Assembly (NCBI GenBank): GCA_031418395.1
Contig: JANOXL010000249.1
Location: 1-23,087 of the forward strand
Source: JANYCG01 sp031418395
Lineage (GTDB): Bacteria; Pseudomonadota; Gammaproteobacteria; Burkholderiales; Burkholderiaceae_C
Direction: 5' to 3'
Length of the DNA: 23,087 nt
Shown in pieces: positions 7,168-14,322 of the stretch (its first letter is position 1; the number at the start of each line of letters is the position of its first letter). The notes under the pieces were generated by a model. That model was not told the DNA's origin. It worked only from the letters and a program-made list of their open reading frames with translations, and did not search any database. Made by a program: the position numbers and the translations under genes.

Positions 7168-8112
7168 ATGAATATTGCCTTGCGGATTCTGGGTGTCGGT
7201 GTGATTGCGCTTCTGGTGTTTGCCGTGGCCGGCATCATCGCCACCTGGGCGCCCGACCGCACGGTTGAGTCGCTCAAAGCGCGCTGGGCGCAGGCGCCAT
7301 CGCAGTTTGTTGAAGTGGCCGGTATGCAGGTGCATGTGCGCGACGAGGGCCCGCGGGACGACCCTTCGCCCATCGTTTTGCTGCATGGCACCTCGGCGAG
7401 TTTGCACACATGGGACGGCTGGACAGCCGAGTTGTCGAAAACGCGGCGCGTCATCCGGTTTGATCTGCCAGCGTTTGGTTTAACTGGCCCGCACCCGCAA
7501 AACGACTATTCGATCACCGGTTATGTGACGTTCGTCATTGCAGTGATGGACAAACTCGGCGTGCAACGTTTTGCGCTGGGGGGCAACTCGCTGGGCGGGC
7601 AGATCGCCTGGGCGACGGCGGTGGCGGCGCCTTCGCGGGTGAGCGCCCTGGTGCTGGTGGACGCGGGCGGTTATGCGTTCAAACCCACCTCCGTGCCCAT
7701 CGGTTTTCGGGTGGCGCGCATCCCGGGCTTGCGCCGGGTGATGGAGTTCACGCTGCCGCGCGGCGTGGTCAAGAGCAGTGTTGAAAACGTTTATGGCAAC
7801 CCGGCGTTGGTCACGCCCGAGCTGGTGGACCGCTATTACGAGCTGACTTTGCGTGCCGGCAACCGCGCCGCGCTGGCTTACCGGATGGACCAGGTGCTGG
7901 CGGGCGATGTTGCGCAAATCAAGACGCTCAAAATGCCCACTTTGATCCTCTGGGGTGGGCAAGACCGGCTGATTCCGCCGGACAGCGCGCACTGGTTCGC
8001 GCGTGACATTGCGGGCGCCAAGCTGGTGATGTTTGAGGCGCTGGGGCACTTGCCGCACGAAGAAGACCCGCAAACGACCGTGGCCGAAGTCAGGCTTTTC
8101 CTCGGGTTGTAA
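7168..8112 (+). CDS. Membrane-anchored alpha/beta hydrolase
   Basis: A 314-residue alpha/beta-fold hydrolase. An N-terminal hydrophobic helix (about residues 3-25) suggests a membrane anchor or uncleaved signal. The oxyanion region is VLLHGTSAS, and the nucleophile S141 sits in the elbow GNSLGG. A candidate acid lies in WGGQDRLIPP and the catalytic histidine in ALGHLPHEEDP. The arrangement fits the MhpC/BphD-like or epoxide-hydrolase-like branch; the substrate cannot be told from sequence. The start at ATG 7168 is preferred to a TTG at 7120 because it begins directly before the hydrophobic helix and a -10-like box lies between the two. It may be co-transcribed with the phosphoesterase or made from its own leaderless transcript. 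Confidence 0.88.
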   Translation: MNIALRILGVGVIALLVFAVAGIIATWAPDRTVESLKARWAQAPSQFVEVAGMQVHVRDEGPRDDPSPIVLLHGTSASLHTWDGWTAELSKTRRVIRFDLPAFGLTGPHPQNDYSITGYVTFVIAVMDKLGVQRFALGGNSLGGQIAWATAVAAPSRVSALVLVDAGGYAFKPTSVPIGFRVARIPGLRRVMEFTLPRGVVKSSVENVYGNPALVTPELVDRYYELTLRAGNRAALAYRMDQVLAGDVAQIKTLKMPTLILWGGQDRLIPPDSAHWFARDIAGAKLVMFEALGHLPHEEDPQTTVAEVRLFLGL

Positions 8113-8119
8113 CGGCGAC

Positions 8120-8148
8120 GTAACAAAATACACACAAGGTCGTAAGAT
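8120..8148 (+). promoter_or_regulatory. Sigma-70-like promoter for the diguanylate cyclase gene
   Basis: GTAACA (four of six consensus bases) at 8120-8125 and TAAGAT at 8143-8148 are separated by 17 bp. Transcription would start near 8155, leaving a leader of about 33 nt that contains the CAGGAG ribosome site. Confidence 0.5.
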
Positions 8149-8187
8149 AGGCGCTGCGTGTATTCGACGCACAGCAGGAGCGTTCCC

Positions 8188-9045
8188 ATGGTCCCTAATG
8201 CAAATGTTGCCAGTGTTGGCAACCACGATGCGGCAGACCCGCCGCCTGAGGAGGAGTTCACCTCCTCGGAGTCGCAGTTACACGAGTTGTTGACGACTTT
8301 CATGAGCCGCCTGCGCGAGGCCACGGAAGTCAGTGACAGTTACCACAGCCAGCTTGAACACAGCGCCCAGCAGATGGCCGGTGCCCACGACGTGCCCGAG
8401 ATCGAGCGCCTCTTGCAGGATTTGCTGCGCGCTACCCGGACCATGGCGCGTGACAGCCAGGGCGTACACGACGAGCTGAGCAACATGCAGGAGAAGGTGC
8501 TGACCACCGACCAGCAAATCGCCCGCCTGCATGCCGAGCTGGACCGCCTGAACATTTTGGCGCGGCATGACCCGCTCACCGGGGCGCTCAACCGCAAAGG
8601 TATGGACGAGTCGATCAACCGTGAAGTCTCCAAAGTGCGGCGCGCGGGCACGCCGCTGGCGGTGGCGATGCTGGACATCGATCATTTCAAACAACTCAAT
8701 GACCGCCTGGGCCACGCGGCGGGCGACGCCGCGCTGCGCCACCTGGCGGTGGTGGCGCGCGAGGTGCTGCGCCCACAAGACACGGTGGCGCGTTACGGCG
8801 GCGAAGAGTTTGTGGTGCTCCTGCCGGACACGGTGCTGGAGCGCGGTGTTGATGCGATTCGCCGCCTGGCCGGCGAGCTGGCCAAAAGACCCCTGGCCAG
8901 CGGTGCCGAGTCGACGCACATTACCTTCAGTGCCGGGGTAGCGCAGCTTGGCGAGCAGGAAGGCGGCATGGAGGCGATAGACCGGGCCGACGCCGCGATG
9001 TACCGGGCCAAAGCGGCAGGCCGCAACCGGGTGGTGTCCGCTTGA
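8188..9045 (+). CDS. Diguanylate cyclase (GGDEF)
   Basis: A 285-residue soluble protein that should make cyclic di-GMP from two GTP. Residues 1-120 are charged and helical (heptad-rich, probably coiled coil) with no membrane segment and no recognised sensor fold. The GGDEF domain follows: DPLTGALNRKG opens it, LDIDHFKQLNDRLGHAAGD holds the metal and nucleotide residues, and the active-site loop is GGEEF at 204-208. The product-inhibition site RPQD at 195-198 sits exactly five residues before the loop, so feedback control is expected. No EAL domain is present. ATG 8188 has CAGGAG about 8 bp upstream; an upstream GTG at 8158 has no such support. The stop overlaps the start of the NnrU-like gene. 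Confidence 0.94.
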   Translation: MVPNANVASVGNHDAADPPPEEEFTSSESQLHELLTTFMSRLREATEVSDSYHSQLEHSAQQMAGAHDVPEIERLLQDLLRATRTMARDSQGVHDELSNMQEKVLTTDQQIARLHAELDRLNILARHDPLTGALNRKGMDESINREVSKVRRAGTPLAVAMLDIDHFKQLNDRLGHAAGDAALRHLAVVAREVLRPQDTVARYGGEEFVVLLPDTVLERGVDAIRRLAGELAKRPLASGAESTHITFSAGVAQLGEQEGGMEAIDRADAAMYRAKAAGRNRVVSA

Positions 9046-9620
9046 TCTACCTCGTGCTGGGTTTGCTGATTTTTCTGGGTGTGCATTCGGTGCGCATGCT
9101 GGCCGATGGCTGGCGCACCCGCACGCTCGCACGCCGGGGCGAAGCGGCCTACAAGGGCGCGTATTCATTGGTGTCCCTGGCGGGTTTTGGCTTGCTGATT
9201 TACGGCTTTGGGATGGAACGCCAGCAGCCTGTGCAGTTGTGGGCACTGCCTTTTGCCATGAAACATGTGGCCAGCTTGCTGATGCTGCTGTCGCTCGTGT
9301 TGTTGGTGGCGGCCTATGTGCCTGGCAACCAGATCAAGGCGCGCTTGCACCACCCGATGTTGCTGGGCGTTAAAACATGGGCGGTAGCGCACCTGCTGGC
9401 CAATGGCAACCTGGCCCACGTCGTGTTGTTTGGCACATTTCTGGCGTGGGCCGTGTGGAATTTTGTGGCTGCGCGTCAACGTGACCGCGCGGCGAAGGTG
9501 GTGTACCCGCCGGGGAACCTCCCGAGCACGCTGCTGACCGTGGCGGTCGGCGCGGGTGCCTGGGCGCTCCTGGCGTTCTGGCTGCACGGCTGGTTGATTG
9601 GCGTGCGGCCACTGGGCTAG
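9042..9620 (+). CDS. NnrU family membrane protein
   Basis: A 192-residue integral inner-membrane protein with about five or six hydrophobic segments. The opening LGLLIFLGVHSVRMLADGWR and the block HHPMLLGVKTWAVAHLLANG are hallmarks of the NnrU family, first named from denitrification (nitric-oxide-linked) gene clusters but widespread in proteobacteria that do not denitrify. Its biochemical role is unsettled. The start is TTG at 9042, which overlaps the cyclase stop as TTGA. Translation from there gives the expected family N-terminus, and the next ATG would delete the first membrane helix. The overlap implies translational coupling to the diguanylate cyclase. No denitrification genes are in the window. 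Confidence 0.88.
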   Translation: MIYLVLGLLIFLGVHSVRMLADGWRTRTLARRGEAAYKGAYSLVSLAGFGLLIYGFGMERQQPVQLWALPFAMKHVASLLMLLSLVLLVAAYVPGNQIKARLHHPMLLGVKTWAVAHLLANGNLAHVVLFGTFLAWAVWNFVAARQRDRAAKVVYPPGNLPSTLLTVAVGAGAWALLAFWLHGWLIGVRPLG

Positions 9621-9640
9621 CCCTTTTTTGACCCGCACGG

Positions 9641-9646
9641 GATAAT
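9641..9646 (+). promoter_or_regulatory. -10-like box GATAAT before the glutaredoxin-fold gene
   Basis: GATAAT lies 28 bp before the ATG at 9674, and a GAAGG ribosome site is at 9663-9667. This would give a leader of about 20 nt. No good -35 hexamer is at the right distance. Confidence 0.35.
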
Positions 9647-9673
9647 CGGGCTTTTACCGTTTGAAGGTTGCCC

Positions 9674-10039
9674 ATGCCCCGCTCAGTCCTTGAAGAATCC
9701 CGCATCCACCCCGCCATCCGTGACAAAGTCAGCCGCCACCATGCAGGCTTGGTCAAAGAAGTGCAAGATGCTGTCGCGGCCAACGCGGTGGTGGTGGTCG
9801 GCATGGGCTTGAACCCTTTCCCCAAAAAAGCGCGCAAGCTGCTCGACGACGCAGGTGTGGCCTACAAATATCTGGAATACGGCAACTACTTCAACACCTG
9901 GCGCGAACGCACCGCCATCAAGTTCTGGACCGGTTGGCCCACCTTCCCGATGGTTTTTGTCAAGGGAACCTTGGTGGGCGGTGCAGATGATTTGCAGAAG
10001 CTGCAGGCCAGTGGCGAGCTGAAAAAATTGCTCGGTTAG
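9674..10039 (+). CDS. Glutaredoxin-fold (Grx4-like) protein lacking all cysteines
   Basis: A 121-residue protein with the monothiol glutaredoxin framework: a VVVVGMG beta strand at 39-45, a helix at the active-site position, the cis-proline segment WPTFPMVFVKG at 88-98 and the glutathione-site loop GGADDL at 102-107. The catalytic CGFS or CPYC motif is replaced by NPFP (47-50) followed by KKA, and no cysteine occurs anywhere in the protein. Redox chemistry or Fe-S coordination by the usual cysteine is therefore impossible. I believe similar cysteine-less relatives exist in beta- and gamma-proteobacteria but could not check. It could still bind glutathione or a protein partner. ATG 9674 has GAAGG 6 bp upstream. 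It is followed at once by repeat copy 2. Confidence 0.85.
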   Translation: MPRSVLEESRIHPAIRDKVSRHHAGLVKEVQDAVAANAVVVVGMGLNPFPKKARKLLDDAGVAYKYLEYGNYFNTWRERTAIKFWTGWPTFPMVFVKGTLVGGADDLQKLQASGELKKLLG

Positions 10040-10053
10040 GTGTCAGGATGGTT

Positions 10054-10163
10054 GCTATATTTATTATAGCTGTGGAGGTTCATATAACGAGACCCAGATG
10101 CCTAAAACACTCAAAATTTCGTGGTGGTGCTTAAAAGCGGAAAATTGTTAACACCCATGTTAA
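10054..10163 (-). repeat. Dispersed composite repeat, copy 2 (reverse orientation)
   Basis: Read on the minus strand, a perfect head dyad TTAACATGGGTGTTAA (16 bp, from 10163) is followed by GGTC starting at 10094 (69 bp on) and the tail hairpin GCTAT-N7-ATAGC, 24 bp further on (plus-strand 10054-10070). It shares TTTTAGGC-W-TCTGGGTC with copy 3. It begins 14 bp after the glutaredoxin-fold gene stop, between two convergent genes. Confidence 0.8.
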
Positions 10164-10233
10164 TAGTTGTGTTGACAATAGGGCGTAATTGACAGGGTCT
10201 TTGCGCCTCAATTGACCCTCTGGACAAGCTGAC

Positions 10234-10249
10234 GCGGCAGCGCTGCCGC
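10234..10249. repeat. Perfect 16-bp GC-rich palindrome
   Basis: GCGGCAGCGCTGCCGC is a perfect dyad with no spacer, 35 bp beyond the stop of the Spy/CpxP-like gene. There is no T-tract, so it is a poor intrinsic terminator. A cruciform or protein-binding role is possible. The rest of 10164-10284 shows nothing recognisable. Confidence 0.5.
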
Positions 10250-10284
10250 CCTGGAAATCAGGCCGCAGCGCATCCCTAGGGGTT

Positions 10285-10869
10285 TCAGTGATGTTTCATG
10301 CCGTGGCCATGGTGACCACCTTGGCCACCGTGGGCGCCACCTTCACCCATCATCGGGAAGCTGTCGAAGGTTTTCTTCTGCTCGGGGTTCAGGGTGGCGT
10401 AGAAGGCCTTGACGGCTTCGCCGCGTTTGTCCATCACGGCCTGGCGCTCGGTGCGCAGGGCGCGCATTCGGTCGATACGCTCAGGGGAGGTGAGTTTTTG
10501 CATTTCTTCGCGGATTTGTTTGCGCCGCTGTTGCATGTCAGCAGGCGGCTTCATCGCCTCGGTGAAGGTGGTCCAAGCGGCTTCTTGCGAAGGCTCTATT
10601 TTGAGTTTGACCTTCAAGTCGGCATGGCGCCGCGCCATGTGTTGCTGCATACGCTCGGGCGACATGGTGCCGTCACGGCCAGCCTGCGGCGCACCTTCAC
10701 GCATGTCGTGGCGCATGCCGCGTTGTGCTTTGGGCGCGCCGTCTGGCGCAGGTGGTGGGGTTTGGGCGAAGGCGCTGGTTGCGCCGACTGCCAGCAGGCT
10801 TGCCAGCAGCAGGGGCGAGAGGCGGTTTTTCAAAGTGGCTGAAATCGAACGTGGCATGAAGTGAGACAT
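10285..10869 (-). CDS. Spy/CpxP-like periplasmic protein with His-rich tail
   Basis: A 194-residue exported protein. The N-terminus has basic residues, a hydrophobic core (LLLASLLAVGA) and a signal-peptidase site after A35 (TSAFA before QT). The mature part is helical and charged with two LTxxQ-like segments, LTSPER and LNPEQKKTFD, typical of the Spy/CpxP family of periplasmic chaperones and stress or metal sensors. The last 15 residues are mostly Gly and His, which suggests metal binding. The ATG at 10869 has AGGAG six bases upstream; the ATG at 10857 is a weaker choice. It is transcribed divergently from rdgC with about 210 bp between. In related systems such genes answer to envelope stress or copper, and copper genes lie 3 kb away, but no operator was identified. 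Confidence 0.87.
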   Translation of the reverse strand: MSHFMPRSISATLKNRLSPLLLASLLAVGATSAFAQTPPPAPDGAPKAQRGMRHDMREGAPQAGRDGTMSPERMQQHMARRHADLKVKLKIEPSQEAAWTTFTEAMKPPADMQQRRKQIREEMQKLTSPERIDRMRALRTERQAVMDKRGEAVKAFYATLNPEQKKTFDSFPMMGEGGAHGGQGGHHGHGMKHH

Positions 10870-11001
10870 AAGGGGCTCCTGGATTCAAAAAGGCCAGATG
10901 CGCAAACTGGCATCGGCTTGAAAAGAAGTTTGCTCGTTTTATGTGATTCTCAAGTGTCTGCGCATGAACGCAAGGTAAAGTTTGGTGATGTTGCTGTGAA
11001 C

Positions 11002-11055
11002 CACCTAACGCACATAAATCACCTTACCCACCTAAGCCACCTCACTCACCTAACC
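11002..11055 (+). repeat. Six tandem 9-bp repeats upstream of rdgC
   Basis: Six contiguous units of exactly 9 bp: CACCTAACG, CACATAAAT, CACCTTACC, CACCTAAGC, CACCTCACT and CACCTAACC. The consensus is CACCTAANC. The array ends 24 bp before the rdgC TTG start and lies in the interval between the divergent Spy-like gene and rdgC. The unit keeps frame and is open in the rdgC frame, but the family N-terminus and the ribosome site place it outside the protein. Confidence 0.75.
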
Positions 11056-11079
11056 CGCAATCAACCGCAGAAGGCTCAA

Positions 11080-11985
11080 TTGTTCAAGAATATTTTGGTA
11101 TACCGGATTACGCCCGCATGGCAGCAGTCGATGGACAGCATGGAGGCAGGCTTGCAGGCGGCACGTTTTGTGCCCTGCGGCGCCAGCATGGAGCGCTCGA
11201 TGGGCTGGGTTGAGCCGCGCGGTCAGGCCCACGGCCCGCTGGTCGAATCTGTCGGCGGGCAAACCATCCTGAAATTTTGCCTGGAGGTCAAACTCCTGCC
11301 CGCCAGCGTGGTGGTCAGCAAAGCGCAGGAGCGGGTCGCGCAGATTGAGGCCAGCACGGGCCGCAAACCCGGCAAAAAAGAAACCCGCGACATCAAGGAA
11401 GACATCCGCCACGCTCTGCTGCCACAGGCCTTCACCAAACTCGCCCACGTGGGGGTGTGGATCGACGCCAAAGCCAAACGCCTGGTGATCGATGCCAGCA
11501 GCCCGAAGAAGGCGGATGAAGTCGTCACGCTTTTAGTGCAGTGCCTCGAAGGTTTTGCCGTGACCCTGGTCAACACCACCACCTCGCCCGCCGTGGCCAT
11601 GGGCCAGTGGCTCACCACGCAGGAACCGCCGCAGGCCTTCAGCGTAGACCGCGAGTGTGAACTCAAAGCCGCTGATGAAACCAAAGCCGCCGTGCGGTAT
11701 GCGCGTCACGCGCTGGATATTGACGAAGTTCGCTCCCATATTGAGAGCGGAAAACAGCCGACCCGCGTGGCCCTCACCTGGAAGAGCCGCGTCTCTTTTG
11801 TGCTGACCGATGCCTTGCAAATCAAACGCGTGAGTTTTCTGGATGTGGTGTTTGAAGGCGCTACAGGCGGCTCGAAGGGCAAAGACGACGGTTTTGACGC
11901 CGACGTAGCGATTGCAACGAGTGAGTTGTCAGCCCTGCTGCCGGATTTGTTGCTGGCGCTGGATGGTGAAGTGGTGGAGGGCTGA
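11080..11985 (+). CDS. rdgC: Recombination-associated protein RdgC
   Basis: A 301-residue protein matching the RdgC family (303 in E. coli). RdgC forms a ring-shaped dimer that encircles DNA and restrains RecA; in Neisseria it is linked to pilin variation. The start is TTG at 11080: the protein then begins (M)FKNILVYRI, the expected family opening, and AGAAGG sits just upstream. Later family-like stretches are FVPCGASMERSMGWVEPRG, KETRDIKEDI, AFTKLAHVGVWID, RLVIDASSPKKADEV and a basic, alternating C-terminal region. An upstream extension of the same frame to 10861 would add 73 residues encoded by tandem repeats and without family likeness. A weak TTG start behind a repeat-bearing leader suggests low or controlled expression. 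Confidence 0.94.
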   Translation: MFKNILVYRITPAWQQSMDSMEAGLQAARFVPCGASMERSMGWVEPRGQAHGPLVESVGGQTILKFCLEVKLLPASVVVSKAQERVAQIEASTGRKPGKKETRDIKEDIRHALLPQAFTKLAHVGVWIDAKAKRLVIDASSPKKADEVVTLLVQCLEGFAVTLVNTTTSPAVAMGQWLTTQEPPQAFSVDRECELKAADETKAAVRYARHALDIDEVRSHIESGKQPTRVALTWKSRVSFVLTDALQIKRVSFLDVVFEGATGGSKGKDDGFDADVAIATSELSALLPDLLLALDGEVVEG

Positions 11986-12057
11986 TTAGCAGTCTTGCCA
12001 ACGCAAGTCGGTAGTGCAGAGGTGCCTTGCAAAAATTTTGAAAAAATGGAGCGATAA

Positions 12058-12984
12058 ATGACACAGGTGATATGGACAGGCGGTGTAGAACATTGGACAA
12101 AACGGGCCACGCCTGAGGGCGACGTCAATCTATTCCTCTGGGAGAAGAAAGCCAATGCGGCGGTGCCCCATCGTGGCACGATTTTCTTCGTACACGGCTC
12201 CTCGATGGCCTCTCAGCCGACCTTTGACCTCACGGTGCCGGGGCGACCCTGGTCGTCGGCGATGGACTGGTTTGCGCACCAGGGCTTTGACACCTGGACG
12301 ATGGACAACGAGGGTTATGGCCGCTCCAGCAAATTCCGCAACATCAACAGCGACATCAGCAACGGTGCCGATGATCTGGCAGCGGGCACCGCTTATGTGA
12401 TGGCGCACAGCGGCGTCCAACAAATGTTGTTTTACGGGATATCCAGCGGCGCCCTGAAGGCCGGGCTGTTTGCCGAGCGCCACCCCGAACGTGTGGCCAA
12501 AATTGCGCTCGACGCCTTTGTGTGGACGAGTGAGGGCAGCCCGACCTTGGCGCAGCGGCGAAAAAAGCTGCCTGAGTTCATCGCTAAAAACCGCCGCCCG
12601 ATTGACCGCGCCTTTGTTCACAGCATCTTCCAGCGTGACCATCCCGGTACGGCCGATGCGGCCACCGTGGAGGCGTTTGCCGATGCGATATTGACGCTGG
12701 ACGACGCCATGCCCACCGGCACCTATGTGGACATGTGCTCCAAACTGCCGCTGCTGGACCCCAAAAAACTCACTGTGCCCACGATTATTCTGCGTGGTGA
12801 ACACGACGGTATCGCGGGGTTTGACGACCTGGTGAACTACTTCACGCTGCTACCCAACATGAACAAGCAGTTCAGCGTCATGGCGGGTATCTCCCATGCC
12901 AGTTTCCAGCAAAAAAACTACATGATGGTGTACCACCTATTGCACAGCTTTTTCACCATGCCCGAGCCGGCGTATGTGGGTTGA
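12058..12984 (+). CDS. Alpha/beta hydrolase
   Basis: A 308-residue cytoplasmic alpha/beta hydrolase with no signal peptide. The oxyanion strand is TIFFVHGSSMAS. The nucleophile elbow GISSG places the serine at residue 129. The acid lies in ILRGEHDGIAG, and the histidine in MAGISHASF near the C-terminus. DTWTMDNEGYGRSSK is a family-like block seen in uncharacterised betaproteobacterial hydrolases that often lie near aromatic or carboxylate catabolism genes (from memory). GGAG about 8 bp before ATG 12058 supports the start. Only 9 bp separate it from the Bug-type binding protein gene, so the two are very likely one operon; a role in handling the compound that the binding protein captures is a reasonable inference. 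Confidence 0.88.
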   Translation: MTQVIWTGGVEHWTKRATPEGDVNLFLWEKKANAAVPHRGTIFFVHGSSMASQPTFDLTVPGRPWSSAMDWFAHQGFDTWTMDNEGYGRSSKFRNINSDISNGADDLAAGTAYVMAHSGVQQMLFYGISSGALKAGLFAERHPERVAKIALDAFVWTSEGSPTLAQRRKKLPEFIAKNRRPIDRAFVHSIFQRDHPGTADAATVEAFADAILTLDDAMPTGTYVDMCSKLPLLDPKKLTVPTIILRGEHDGIAGFDDLVNYFTLLPNMNKQFSVMAGISHASFQQKNYMMVYHLLHSFFTMPEPAYVG

Positions 12985-12993
12985 GGATTTGCC

Positions 12994-14046
12994 ATGACTA
13001 CTTTGCCGCCCACCGCGCATCCGTTCACCCAGAGCTTGTCGAAGGGCAAGAAGGCGTCGACAAGTTCAGCCCGAACAGCACTGCGGTTTGGCAGCGTCTT
13101 GCTGCTGGCGTCGGCTTGTGGGTCGGGGGTCTGGGCCCAAGGCAGCGCCAGCTATCCCAACAAACCGGTGAAGTTGATCGTGCCCTTCGCGCCTGGTGGT
13201 TTCACCGATGTGGTGGCACGTATCCTCGGGCAAAAGTTGTCGTTGGCGCTGGGGCAGCAGTTTGTCATTGAAAACAAGGCCGGTGCGGGCTCGACCATTG
13301 GTACGGATTTCGTCGCCAAGTCGCCGCCGGATGGCTACACGCTGGTGATGGTCTCGTCTACCCACGTGATCAGCCCGTGGATCTACAAAAACATGCCGTA
13401 TGACCCAGTGAAGAGTTTCAGCGTGGTCGGCAAACTGGTGGACTCGGCCTATGTGTTGCTGGTCAACCCCAAAGTGCCGGTCAACAACGTGCAGGAGTTT
13501 GTCAAACTCGCCAAAGCCGCGCCGGATACGATTCACTACGCCTCCAGCGGCAACGGCAGCGCGCAGCATTTGATGGGTGGCCTGTTTGTGCAGATGACGG
13601 GTGCGCCACTGAAACACGTGCCCTACCGTGGCAGCGCGGGGGCCCTCACCGATCTTGTCGCCGGGGTCGTGCAAAGCAGTTTTGCCGGTGTGCCCAACGC
13701 GCTTTCGCAAGTACCGCAGGGGCGGCTGAAGGCGCTGGCGGTGACCACGGCCAAACGTATCCCGCAATTGCCCGATGTGCCAACCTTGCAGGAAGCTGGA
13801 GTGGCCGGGTACGACGCGTCGGTGTGGCTCGCCTGGCTCGCACCTGCGGGCACGCCGCGTGAGGTGGTGATGAAACTTAACAGCGAAATCGCCAAACTGA
13901 TGGCGCAGCCCGAAACCGCCAAGGCCTTGTCAGACGCCGGTGTGGAGGTGGCGCCGTCGAGTCCCGAGGCGATGCAGACCTACCTGGTGCAAGAGCTGGA
14001 ACGCTGGGGCAAAGTGGTTCGCGAAACCGGGGTCAAGTTGGAGTGA
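12994..14046 (+). CDS. Bug-family (TctC-like) periplasmic solute-binding protein
   Basis: A 350-residue exported protein of the Bug/TctC family, very expanded in Burkholderiales, which binds carboxylates for tripartite tricarboxylate transporters. Family blocks are YPNKPVKLIVPFAPGG, NKAGAGSTIGTDFVAKSPPDGYTL, HVPYRGSAGALTDLVAG, LKALAVTTAKR and PDVPTLQEAG. The signal peptide has an unusually long N-region: about 30 polar residues precede the hydrophobic core (FGSVLLLASACGSGVWA, cleavage near WAQ). That extension is encoded by a REP-like inverted repeat. GAGG before ATG 12994 supports the start, and no later ATG precedes the hydrophobic core. No TctA or TctB gene is nearby, so it is an orphan receptor. 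It ends 4 bp from the convergent copZ-like gene. Confidence 0.93.
   Translation: MTTLPPTAHPFTQSLSKGKKASTSSARTALRFGSVLLLASACGSGVWAQGSASYPNKPVKLIVPFAPGGFTDVVARILGQKLSLALGQQFVIENKAGAGSTIGTDFVAKSPPDGYTLVMVSSTHVISPWIYKNMPYDPVKSFSVVGKLVDSAYVLLVNPKVPVNNVQEFVKLAKAAPDTIHYASSGNGSAQHLMGGLFVQMTGAPLKHVPYRGSAGALTDLVAGVVQSSFAGVPNALSQVPQGRLKALAVTTAKRIPQLPDVPTLQEAGVAGYDASVWLAWLAPAGTPREVVMKLNSEIAKLMAQPETAKALSDAGVEVAPSSPEAMQTYLVQELERWGKVVRETGVKLE
13023..13076. repeat. REP-like inverted repeat inside the Bug gene signal region
   Basis: The left arm GTTCACCCAGAGCTTGTCGA (13023-13042) and right arm TCGACAAGTTCAGCCCGAAC (13057-13076) are inverted repeats matching at 15 of 20 positions around a 14-bp spacer. The core CTTGTCGA/TCGACAAG resembles an intergenic palindrome I recall as common in Comamonadaceae, Sphingomonas and Xanthomonas genomes. 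Here it is translated as residues about 11-28. Confidence 0.7.
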
Positions 14047-14050
14047 AAAC

Positions 14051-14284
14051 TCAAGCTGCCACCCGGTAACCCTCTTCCACAATCGCAGCGGCCAGACTCG
14101 CGCGGCTGGCACTGGACAACACATCCACCTTGCCGCTGGCCAGTTCAATGCGAACATCCGCGCGGGCGTCAACCCCTTTGACGGCTTGGGTAACAGCCTT
14201 TTCACAGTGTCCGCAGGTCATGCCGCTCACGACAAAACTCTGCAAGACCGGTGTAGCCGGTGATTCATGGGAGATCGTGCTCAT
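14051..14284 (-). CDS. copZ: CopZ-like copper chaperone (HMA domain)
   Basis: A 77-residue single-domain heavy-metal-associated protein. The metal-binding motif GMTCGHC lies near residue 21 and is followed by the typical helix KAVTQAVKGV and strands DVRIELASGKVDV. The ending AAIVEEGYRVAA matches the usual Ixxx-GY-x-V. Such proteins carry Cu(I) in the cytoplasm to a CopA-type ATPase or to a copper-sensing regulator. The ATG at 14284 has AAGGAG at proper spacing. It is divergent from copA with 73 bp between the two starts, a common arrangement. About ten residues precede the fold. The symbol is by family and context; Hg- or Zn-binding relatives look similar, but GMTCGHC beside a CPC-type ATPase favours copper. 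Confidence 0.88.
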   Translation of the reverse strand: MSTISHESPATPVLQSFVVSGMTCGHCEKAVTQAVKGVDARADVRIELASGKVDVLSSASRASLAAAIVEEGYRVAA

Positions 14285-14322
14285 AGGGGGCTCCTTCGCT
14301 GCGCCTTGATGTAACGCAAGCC

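Noticed and set aside
8278..9246. 322-codon open frame on the minus strand across the cyclase and NnrU-like genes
   Set aside because: Antisense to two recognised genes and lacking any family motif.
10274..10281. CCCTAGGG palindrome after the Spy-like gene
   Set aside because: Too short to call a site; CTAG is rare in many bacteria but a single occurrence is not informative.
11002..11055. CRISPR-like array
   Set aside because: The units are only 9 bp and contiguous with no spacers; no cas gene is present.
10861..11079. 73-residue N-terminal extension of RdgC from an upstream start
   Set aside because: RdgC normally begins at the FKN segment, a ribosome site precedes TTG 11080, and the extension is mostly translated 9-bp repeats.
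14305..14320. CTTG-N8-CAAG dyad as a CueR operator
   Set aside because: Only the four outer bases pair and the usual CueR half-sites are absent; kept only as a weak note with the copA promoter.
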